This document shows, one piece after another, positions 32,286 through 44,200 of a stretch of DNA of 64,000 bases. Made by a program: the position numbers and the translations under genes. The notes beneath the pieces are model-generated. The model did not search any database. It had not been told where the DNA came from and saw only the letters and a list, made by a program, of their open reading frames with translations. Numbering within the stretch: the first letter of the stretch is position 1; each line of letters begins with the position of its first letter. The stretch spans positions 25,003-89,002 of the forward strand of contig JASANE010003955.1 of the NCBI GenBank assembly GCA_030248225.1, in the 5' to 3' direction. Source of the stretch: Trileptium ribeirensis. Its lineage: Eukaryota; Nematoda; Enoplea; Enoplida; Thoracostomopsidae.

Positions 32286-35200
32286 CTGCAATATGACAAC
32301 AACGACGTATCTATAACGTAATACAGTTAAAAATAGAGCGCATAAAAGTACAAAAATCCCGACACTCCCATGTTAACCCGCATTCTATGACACATGCAGT
32401 TTTCGACCTGACCGCTGCGTTTGTGGAAATGGGGGGTGGCAGGGAATCATCATGCACAGGCCCTCGGGATTTTTGAGGGGCAACATGACTCCTTTCGTTC
32501 TAGTGGGGTGGGTAGGTCGTGACACATTTGCGTTTATATCTGTCCATAATTGTAATTGCATCGACAGGCATTATATTTCCTTCGACAATGTTTGTGTATG
32601 AAGAAAATTTTATAAATATTTTTGCCTGAAAACCGCGTGGACTATTGTCCGTATTGTCTATGTTGATTTTCGATTATCGTATACACTTTATAACCACAGC
32701 CAGAAAATGTTTCTTTACAAATCCTATATAGAATTTTGTGATAGTACAACGCGTATTACTATCAAAATTGTATGGATGATAATCTCTCTATAACAACCCG
32801 GGGTAAGATACTGTAGGACGTCAAATGCATTTTTATAGTATTACAATTTTTTTACATACAAATCTATTTAATTTCTAAACCAGCAAGAATCAAATATTTC
32901 CCGGCATTTATCAACGATAGTACACTCACCTGTTAACAAGTTCCTAATTTACTCAATCGGCAACAACAACATTACCGAAATTACATAGCGGTAAATAGAG
33001 CAAATTGATAATTTACTATGGTACGATTCTTAACTAAACATGTTGTAGAGTGTGACATACATTACATATCAAAAATCTTGTCGCGAAATAAGTTTTTTTT
33101 TGGGGGGGGGTCATTTACAGGAGTGGTGCAGCGGAATATGATGGTCGTGGTCCTATTCCTGTTCCCGTTGTAAAAGTCCCTGCAAAATCCAAATATTACA
33201 GATATAATGTCGCACATTATGCTATACGTATATGGATTTCCAGTAAACACACAAACCAATTTTATGAAAGAACAACAGATGCACATACGCAGATACCGTT
33301 ACGGAGAGAAACAAAAGTAAATCGCTTGAGCTGTTAAGCTCTCGCGAACTGCTAACGAATAATTCGCAGAAAAACAGTTTCTATTCTTGTCCGTAACCGT
33401 AGAATCTATACGTAGAGTACTCGCCAGAAATGACTGTTGGTCGTTTGATGTTCCCTAGAAGTTCGTTCGATAAATACTAAATTTTGTTCAAAATGTGCAC
33501 GAATTTTGTCCGAGACGTGTTTGAAATTTTGGTTCCATTTTCTAAATTTTGTTCAAGATCTGTTCAAATTTTGTTGGACAATAAATATATTTTATTCAAT
33601 TTCTGTTCGATGTTCGTTCATTCGAAAAGTGACACTCATTTCTGGCGAGTACTGTACGTCCTTCATAGAGCTACTTAATTAGCACAAACTGACATTCTTA
33701 GAGTACCTAAAATAGAGCAATACATTGGGCAACCCGATTTAGCGAACCTTTTGCTTGTTCCCCGATGAGTTCGTTAAACCGGGGTTGTTGTGTATATATT
33801 ATTAATAGAATCACTTTGTTCTTTCAAATAGACACATCTTATGATAAATAAGAATACAATTATTGAAATCAGATAAGTTCTTTTTTAACTCATTAACCGG
33901 TCCATTTCCAATAGATATAACGAAGCGAAGATGGTAGCAGTGTTATAGACATTTTCCAAACCAAATGAATAATCCATGACGTATAAACAAGCGGTGCTCA
34001 GTAGCACTTCATGCTATCATCGGACTAAATATTTATTTATTGATGTGATTATCAACCAAAAAACCGAAAATCAATTAACAGCGAAGCAGACATGTGGGGA
34101 TATTTTGACCGTTCAACATAACCAAGTTTGTATGAGGGAAAGAGTATGACACTTCCCTGCACTCATATGTTAGCCCGTGTTTGATGATACGGGTGTTTTG
34201 GGCCTGACCCCCAATTTCTGGGTGGACCTCGAGATGCACCGACCTGCCCCCCAGTTTCTGGGGGTAGCTCGGACTCCCCAGTTTTTTTTCTTTTTTTTTT
34301 GGGGGGGGGTAGGTCGGATCCCTCAATTCCTAGGGGGGTCGGTTTATAGGCAGCTGCTTATAAACCGACCCCCCCATAAATTGAAGGAGTCCGATCTACC
34401 CCCCAAAAAATGGGGGGTAGGGTCCGACCTACCCCCAGAAACTGGGAGGGGGTGTGCATGTCGACCCCCAGAAGGTGGGGGGAGGGTCATGCCGAAAACG
34501 CCCGTATCATCAAAAACGGGCTAACATATGAGTGCAGGGAAGTGTCATACTCTTCCCTAATGCACTTTTGACAAAACTCATACCAATCAAATACTCATTT
34601 ACTGCCAACTACCGAAGGTCATCATGACAGTTTTAATATTGCTTTTCTTTGATACTGGATAGTATAAGTATATGCTGTATCCGCCAGAAATGCCACGGCT
34701 CGCTCAATGTTCGCTTTGCTCCTCAATGCTCGCTCGCTCGAAAGACGACAGTAAGTTAGTGTTAGTAATACTATACTTCTACATATAGAATGTAGTATGT
34801 ACAGGACTCGCAACAAATGACCGCTGAGCAAAGCATTATTCGCTCACTGCTCGCTCGGTGGAAAGGCGACATTCCTTGTTTGGGACGACCGTACAACTAA
34901 CCCATAAGGCGTAGTGTCAACGGTCTACTTCCACTTGAACTGGTACATTTTTCAGCATTTATCTCGTTGGATAACAACGACTTTGCAGCGTTACAGATGT
35001 CGTTGTAATCGGACACATACTGTCGAAGACTCGTTGTACGTGTACGCGTATCAAAGTCAGCCGTCTTGATCTTCAGTGTGATACATTTGCCCTGCAAGAA
35101 TTACACCAAAATTATACATATAGAGTTACAATCAGAATTAAGTGCTTATAAAATCGAACGCAAACAAAATCGAACGAAAACGCAATCCATCGATCTTCGT

Positions 35201-38200
35201 TTAAACGAAATTTGTAAAATTAACGCAAACTAATATTTTTTGTTAAAATATTTCTTATTTCAACATAATCGAAATTCGTTAAATTAAACGCGAACTAACA
35301 TTTTTTATTAAATTATTTTTTGACGCAATCAAAATTCGTTAAATTAATCGATTTTCGTTTAAACGGAAACGATCGAAATCGAACGAAGCTTCGATAGATT
35401 TTTGAGCACTTAATTCTGATTGTAACTGCAATTTTGTTATATAATTAATATAGCAAAAATTTTTTATATAACTAATGTTATATAAAAATTATATATAAAT
35501 TCATAGTTAATATACAGTGACGAACAGAAATAGAAGCAAATTTTCCGCGAACAGTTCGCAAAAATTAACAGTATGTAGTCGTTTAATTGCTCGTCGCAAT
35601 TATATTAAATTTTTATATACATGTACGACAGAGTTTAGAGCTAAGACATTAAAGTCCTAGCTAAAGACAAGTGAAATCGAAATCGATCGAAATTTCGTTT
35701 TATCGCAATCGATCAAAATTTCGTTTAATCGAAATCGGTCGGCTATTTTGCATTTACATCTACAGTACCCGCCAAAAATGACTGTCGCTCGCACGCGACT
35801 CGCTCGACACTCGCTCGAGACTCGCTCGCGACTCGCTCGAAATAAATTTGTTCTAAAAATAGAATTTTCTATTAATTTAAATAGTTGCGAAATCTCGAGC
35901 GAGCCACTCGCTCGCGACTCGCTCGAACTCGCTCGCTCGAAATGCGACGGTCATTTTTGGCGAGTACTGTAGCTGTGACTGTACATTGCAACCAAAAAAG
36001 AGTTTTGCGGGTGATCATTGCTCTTTGCCTATTAATTAAATAATTTTTTTTCTAAAAACAAAGGCGGATTACTGGTCACCAAAATCATTGGAGTAGCTAG
36101 CTTTCTGTCTTCGTTATCATATTGGTTTGGTTTATTGCTCTTAATTACTTTCTACCGGCTCTAAATTACCAAGACTACAATATTTTCAGCGTTTCAAACC
36201 TCTTTTGAAAACCCGAACCACAGTTAAAACCAGGATATGTTTAATAAAACGTGACCGAGTGGTCTAGCGCGATGTCCCGTTTTACCAATTCAGAAAGTAG
36301 TTGCCAACTAACTCTCACAGGCACCAAATTTCCACGTGTGAAGTCCCTTTTGTTGCAAACAAATAAATAAATGTTCCAAAACTAAAAATCATTATATAAG
36401 TAGCATGGCAGCAAGAAAATGTGATTGAAGACGTTTCTACGTCGCTTGTGCTAATGTGTATTGATAAACGATCAATTTATATGCAAAAGTCCATAATATG
36501 TAGGTTCATAAGTACTAACGAGCAGAACTATCAGAGAATAGATCACAGTATAATAGGTTTCAGGTGCATAGCCCCATAACCGTAAAAATGCAACGGTCCT
36601 AAGCAACCTGTTTAACACCAGATTTGACGTAATATCACTGCAGAAAGTAAAATATATTAGATCTGAAGGGATTGTCCAAAGTTTACTTAACTGCTCCAGG
36701 CACTAACTGATTTTAACCTATAAATGGTCGTACTGCAAACTCATTTCTCAACAGATGAAAACGTGAAAATGTGTTGGATTTTGATCAAAAACTATTCGAT
36801 CATGGAATTGACTATTCAAACTATATTACTGTTACAGTTGCACAGCTTACGACCATCTAAAAACCTATACTGTAAATTTGCGCCACAGCAGGGCGAGTTG
36901 TTGCTTTAACAACTGCAAAATACGGGTTATATTAGCTTGAAATGCGGATTTTATTACCTTATTTTAGCACAACAAGTGGATCATGCATGAATAAGTCAAT
37001 AGTTATGTGTATGCCACCAAAATACGAAATGTACCCTGAATATTAACTCAAAGTGGGATCAACCATTTCCAAACACCAAGTGATGCTAACATCAAACCTT
37101 ACTACGACTCAGCGACAATAAGTGTATTTTTACAAATGACCCCATGTTCCCCCGGTGGAGGAGATTTTGTGGCTATGGTGACATTTTTATAGTTTAAGCT
37201 TGTGTCTAAATACGCCAAAAGATTTTTTGCAAACACACAGTATAGACTAGTCAATGTCAAATCATATAATAGGCACAAATTTCGGAATGTTTTGGCTTTG
37301 ACGCCTCTATTGTAACATTAAAGAAACCACTGATAGACCAGATAATTATAAACATGTCGATTTAAGCAGCACTAAGCTTAAAAATTATTAATAAACAAGG
37401 TTTACGCATTATCACTCTCTAGGCGATAGCACCAATACAACATCGAGCGAGAAGCTGTCATTTCCAACGGGTGCTATATATATTTACAACGCCGGAAAAT
37501 AATCGATTGAATATTCGTTTAATTCAAAATTGATCGGAATTTTAATCCATTTCGATTAAACGATATTTTGGTTGATTTCAATCTTTTTCGATTGCACTTA
37601 TTTTCGGGGGGGGGGGCTGTATGCAAAACAGTTTAAACATCTCATATTTCATGCGGATATGAACGCAACACGTTGCACGCAGACGATGAATTGTCTGCCG
37701 ACACATGAAACAACAAAAGAACAAATTACATAGCTGTATAAGACTCAACCTTCAGGTCCTTCTCTTCGACATCTTCCGATAGTAAGTGACACAATTTCTG
37801 GCAAATAGCAAATAGCTCCTTTTCATCGCTTGTGTCTTTGAATGTTCTAAAAGTTCACAAAAAATATAATCAACCAACATAAAAACGAAACACTATCAAA
37901 ATATCATTCGTCCTGCTTATTGATACACTATGAAAATCTCGCTGCAAGATGTCAGATGGCACACAATGCTGTACTCGGGTGTTATAGAACTTAAAAATTT
38001 CCAAGAACAGTACTTCTAGTGGTCATTTTGTAGCCACAACTCCGAAACATACATCTTTAAAGTAGTGTATAGAGCGTTTAAAATCTAAATTTTACGCAAG
38101 ATTCAACGTACGGTTCAGCTCCTGCAAGAGCATTGTCAAAATTCTTCTTCTGAACCAGGAAAAAACCGGTTGCCCCAAACTATGATGGTCGCAAATGTTA

Positions 38201-41200
38201 ACTGAAGGTGTAGACATGAACCAGACCATTTGAGAAATAACAAGAGGTATCTATGCCTGAATTAGTGACGCCAAACGTATATTTTTGATTTCTAATCATG
38301 CGCTAAAAGACAAGATGTGAGTGAAAATCCTTATTTTCCGCCTATTAACTTGTACCACATTATCGACTATGCACATTATTATTTTGTACGACAGCGTGGC
38401 AAGATATGGTTATACTATGTAGTAACTAAACTTCCCCACTCGCTTAGCTGGACACTAAGAACTAAACCCTATAATGTGTAGATGGAATCTACGGCAAAAA
38501 GTATGGCACATCACCGACTCCCTCAAATTGTGAGAAAAGTACTGCGGGCCTCGAGCCGATAGTTGGTGTATTAAAACTTGACTCCTCAATTGGACCATCT
38601 AAAACGCAAAAAGCACGTCGAGCCGATAGTTGGTGTATTAAAACTTGACTCCTCAATTGGACCATCTAAAACGCAAAAAGCACGTCGAGCCGATAGTTGG
38701 TGTATTAAAACTTGACTCCTCAATTGGACCATCTAAAACGCAAAAAGCACGTCGAGCCGATAGTTGGTGTATTAAAACTTGACTCCTCAATTGGACCATC
38801 TAAAACGCAAAAAGCACGCAACGTTAGAAAAAATAATTTAACAAAAATGTAGGTTTGTACAACTTTAGCTCTGTACGATGAGCGATTAACTTCAACATGG
38901 TTGGCGTTTTGACACGTTGTTTCGTTGCCGTACAGACGAATTGTTTCAAACAGATGAACTTTCCTGATATTTATAAAAGTGTCAGGGTATCTGGGTGACC
39001 CAAGTAATGAGCAGAAATAAAAGCAAATATTTCGTGAACCGTTGGCGAAAAAAATGGCAGTTGTTCAATATTGCTATTCTCGAATATGAACATTATCATT
39101 TATTGGTGCCCGTAACTATATTCAGTGACATACCTAAATAACTACTCCATTCAAAGCTTTATCATCAAAAAAGTGTAATACTAAAAATTTCGCCCAATCC
39201 AAGACCCATAGCAACTACACTACAATATTGGTTATAAGGTCTCAAATTCTCGGCAGCAACGATAACTTTCTTACCGTTCAACACTAACACTTTTACGTTC
39301 ATTGTCTTCAGTTGCACTGAAATCACAAATTCAATAATAATCTTAAAGATGTCTAAATTAGAAAAAAACAAAAAATATGATATAACGTTGAGCTATTGAT
39401 TTAATGGGGAAAGAACAACATAATCTACCTCATTTCGTCTCCAACATCTGGATCAATCCATTAAATTCTTCATCTATACATAATGTGATGGCGGTATAAG
39501 CACTACACATCGTCAAAGATTAACATAACCAGATAACATGAGATTTGCCATGGAATGTGGAATGCGGCAGATGGTAATCCTGCTTCGTATGGTATTGTGA
39601 AACGGGCATACAAATGTAACTATTGCCAGCATGACAGATACTCCAGTTCTGTCTGTCACCTATCTACCTATTCTATTTTATTTTTGCCAAAAAGCGGCAC
39701 TAAATTCTTAGAATTTTTTACTAACTACATGGCATATATATATTCTGTCCAACGTAATAAACATGTAAGCTAAAACCACCGCCGAACAAAAAGCGTCATC
39801 CAACACGATAGAAATAGAAAACGATCGAAATATACACTGATTATTTTGCACTTATTTCATGCCGCGCCTGAATATTGTTATTTTACTACACTTTGTATGC
39901 AAGGGCGTACCCAGGAATTTTGAAAGGGGGGGGGGGGGGCGCGGCCCACAGTTGGTACCTAAAAGGGGAATCTGAGAAGGGCAGGTTATTCAGTGATGCA
40001 CATTTCTACGAGTTAACCGTGTCCGAGCGGATAAAGTTTTAATGAAATTGCATTTCCTAGCCATGAATAAGAATTGGTATATTAAGTACGCCGTATACAA
40101 GGAAAAATGCGACTGTTGACAAAATAACGAATTTTTATATAAAAATGTGAAGTTTGGTCAAAAATACGGTTGAAAATAATTGTTTTCTGGTGCGATAGAG
40201 GACAATTTTCTAGTTTTAGGACAATTTCCGACATAATTTTCAACCGGAACCATTCAAAAAAATTTTGTTTGGCGTTGAACCAAAAAGGGGCGTCGCGACC
40301 CCCTCAACCCCCCCTGGCTACGCCCTTGTTTGTATGACATAACTGGATCCGCAGCTTCTACTAAAATTGATGCCAAACGTAGGAGCATACCGGCCACCAA
40401 TTTTTCCATCTTATATCGCATTTAATTTGAATAAAATAAAATAAATTCATTGTTCCATGTCATTATCACCAACAGTCCACTCAGGGAGGGCATGACATTT
40501 CCCTGCACTCTAATCTTAACCCGTGTTGGATGACGAGTACGTTTTCGGCCATACTTAGTCATTCTCAAGAGTGTAAAACTGCATTAACTCCCTATGGTTT
40601 CGTGGGTAGCCGTATTAGAACCCATGTCGTTTTGTGTGGGGTTGGTTGAACCGATTGGGGGCACAACCCATACTTATAAAGTGATGGGAGGCTAATGTGA
40701 TGTAACCCCGTGGGAAAGGCGTGGTAGAGCCAAAAACATTAGGAGTATTGAGAAGCAGGAATCATCGTACGCTTCCTTTATTCACCCTTGAAATCAGTCA
40801 GTTTCACTAAACAAATGTTTAAAACAACCGGGACCATCTGAGTACTAAATACGATTTTTCCTTGAAGAGTAAGACTCTTCAAGTTTTCAGCTTTGGTGCA
40901 AAAATGTCCAAAATTACAATCACTAGTTAGGTTATACTATATAATATAACTAGTAACACGTAAACGTGGGTGACGGAGGCATGGTGGTTAACAACGGCGT
41001 GAATAGTGCATACAGCTTGTGGAATTTCTAACATTTTTGGTAACAGTTTAAAAGTAACATACTCATTTAAATCGAGTAGCTACACCTAATCTTCAAATTT
41101 TCACCATGAAAACAATTTTAAGAAACTGAATTTATTCTGTAAAATAATGTTCGAATTTGACTATGAACGATACGTTCAAACTGCTCGAAGCAACATTATC

Positions 41201-44200
41201 ATAATAACTAAACGCAATGCTGAAACAATAATAAGAGGAAGACATGAAAACGTCTAGTTATTTATACAGTAGAATGACAATACATCTATCAAGTTGTACC
41301 CATCAATGAAATGTAGTCCAAATCGGCCGAGTCATTCAAAAGTTATAACACACTTAATAATTTTTCACTCATTTTTAAGAGACTGCTTAATTTTAAGAGA
41401 ATTTATAAAGGTAAGTAGATCACTCGTATACAGTCTTTTAGAAAACGTGAAGGTACATGTTATGTCAAAAAATGACCGAGATAGCACGAACGGTTGTCGA
41501 GATATGATGAACTTAGGTTTCCCTATCTCAATTTTAAGAGAATTTGCTTAATTTTTAAGGAAAGAGATGAAATACGTCAATCAGCTATATACAGCTGTTT
41601 AGAAAACGTTAAAATACATTTTATGTAAAAAAATCGCCGAAATAGCACGAACGGTTGTCGAGATGCGGTGAAAAAGCTGAAAAAATGGCAAAAAATCCCT
41701 AAGTTTGAGCAACATTTGCTTAATTTTGAGTACAAAGCAATTTTCGTAGAAAAAAGTGCTCAATGAAAGGGCACTCCGCAAGAGAATATGCAACACGAAG
41801 AAAAAAATTTCTAAAATCGGCCCAGGCGTTCAACCTGCAGACCTGTCTGTGACAAACAAAAAAAAGTCACAGAGAAAATTGAAATTTTGCGTCTAGTATA
41901 TTGATATATATAAAGTTAAATGTACGCCTCCGGCTGCGACTCGCCACCTTCGGTGGCTCGTCTTGCCTCCGTCAATTATTATTTATAGTTAAACGCGAAT
42001 TAGGAAATTATTACATTTTTCATTTCCTAGCCTCCCAGTTTAGTTGGGGTCATCTCAGTTCGTTCAGTGGATACCAGGTTTCGCATCGCTAGTTCAGGTG
42101 CCCTACTATATAAATTTATGACCACATAACCCCTTAAATCTCCTGGACAGTTGTCTCAATTTTCCATGATTTATCAAGATTTGTACTACGACTTCGCGAA
42201 ATGCCAGGATTTTCCTGGATGCTTCCCATTTGTCCAGGATTTACCAGAGCGCTGATACCCTGATTTTATAGCATGACAGATATTTATCGTCAAAGTCGTC
42301 ATGGTAATTCAAGAACTTAATCAACATCGCTGCATCAAATTGCGAAGTTGACCGCAGTTAAATCCCCAAAATACATTAATTTAAGTGTACCTGCAAACAT
42401 GTACGATGGATGTACAGTACCCGCCAAAAATGACTGTCGCTCGCTCGCGACTCGCTCGACACTCGCTCGCGACTCGCTCGAGACTCGCTCGCGACTCGCT
42501 CGAAATAAATTTGTTCTAAAAATAGAATTTTCTATTAATTTAAATAGTTGCGAAATCTCGAGCGAGCCACTCGCTCGCGACTCGCTCGAGACTCGCTCGA
42601 ACTCGCTCGCTCGAAATGCGACGGTCATTTTTGGCGAGTACTGTACCTTCATAATACATTTCGCAACAGCACCAACACTAATGCATGAACAAACTTAAGC
42701 TTCGCCGTCTACCATCCTCTTCTGACATCATGTACAAAATGTTGTTAGAAAACAAACTAATAGTTACAATAGCCTAACGCTATTTCCGAACTTTCCTGTT
42801 CTGCGAACGCTAAGTATCTACAGTACTCGCCAAAAATGACTGTCGCTCGCTCGCGACTCACTCGGCACTCGCTCGCGGCTCCGTCGAGACTCGCTCGCGA
42901 CTTGCTCGAAATAAATTTGTTCTAAAAATAGAATTTTCTATTAATTTAAATAGTTTCGAAATCTCGAGCGAGCCACTCGCTCGCAGCTCGCTCGCGACTC
43001 GCTCGAAGTCGCTCGCTCGAATTGCGACGGTCATTTTTGGCGAGTAATGTAATTACAAAAACGTTTAAGTTATGTTAGCTAAAACACCTTTTTACCCTAT
43101 CACCACAACTGCGTTCCGAAACGCTAAATAGGCTATTTGCATTTTGAAATTTTTCTTTATGCTAAAAAAATTCTTGATATTCTTAAAGGTCTGATTGGTT
43201 CGCTAACAGTTCTATGATGTATACAACTCTACAAATTTTGTGTGCGAACAGACCGAGCTTTCTTATGCAAAAATTGTTCGCGAACATAAAGTATTGTTGA
43301 GATCAAACTGTTCGCGAACACACATATATGTCCTAACACTACGTTAATACTAAAAAGTAAAAGGAACTATGCGTTTATTGTTCGCGAACATGTGTCCATA
43401 ACTAAAATATGTTAAAATAATAATGTGAAAAATCTTAATCAATTCTTAACGGAAATCCAGTATTAAAGAAAGGAGCCGAATACAGTATATCGTCAAATTT
43501 TATGTTTTGTTCGCGAACATGACATCGTTCAGCCGTCGACGTGCAAGAGTATTTTGGTGAAAATTACAAGTCAACGCTTTATTATTAACATTTCCTAGTT
43601 GAAGGTGTTCGCGAACGTCGCAATTTTTTTTTGCTCGACAAATGGGTGCGTTTGCCTTTACACATGAAAACCTGTTCGCGAACATTAATGTGGTGATATA
43701 ATACGGAGTAGCGAACACTGATCCCATACTTCAATTAAATTAATCACGAGTAAAATGTCGAAAATATCAAGAGTAATGAAAAGAAAATGTTTACGCACGA
43801 AACCCAAAACGTTCGCGAACATCATATTCGTAAGTTCACTGTTTTAATACTTGCTTATACAGCATATATATTAAACTGAAGACGTTTCCGAACATCACAC
43901 TTGAACGGGCATGTTTTATAGACCAGTATCATAGTTCAGTCGCAGCAGCCATTCCGGAAATTATCAATTTTGAGTTATTGTGCAAACGACGTAAGCGAAC
44001 GTTTTGAATATAATTATAACAGTAGATTTTTAAGTTCCCGAACAAGATTATAAAACGGAAAAATGCCGTGTTACGTTCAATAACAAAATCGAAAATTCAC
44101 GCCTTTAACCTTTAGTCTATAAGTAAAGTGTTCGCTAACACTTCAGAAGCGATCAGCATGCACTGTATTTGTCGTTTATTTACGTCTTGGATGTGTTACC

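Larger units (their letters stand above)
32286..34901 (-). other. POLK intron between exons 11 and 12
   Basis: 2616 bp. Contents: a fragment related to the foldback element near 32365-32530 (CCATGTTAACCCG, then G-rich), a MITE at 33413-33656, the long foldback element 34135-34558, and a small MITE (34800-34893) ending 6 bp from the donor. Confidence 0.75.
35092..37749 (-). other. POLK intron between exons 10 and 11
   Basis: 2658 bp. It contains MITEs at 35124-35427 and 35761-35971, with AT-rich ATCGAAA-type sequence between and near 37495-37610. The rest (36.0-37.5 kb) has nothing recognised. Confidence 0.7.

Noticed and set aside
39165..39371. Minus-strand 68-residue frame as a gene
   Set aside because: It reads the POLK microexon region in the wrong frame; the correct frame gives ATEDNERKSVSVER.
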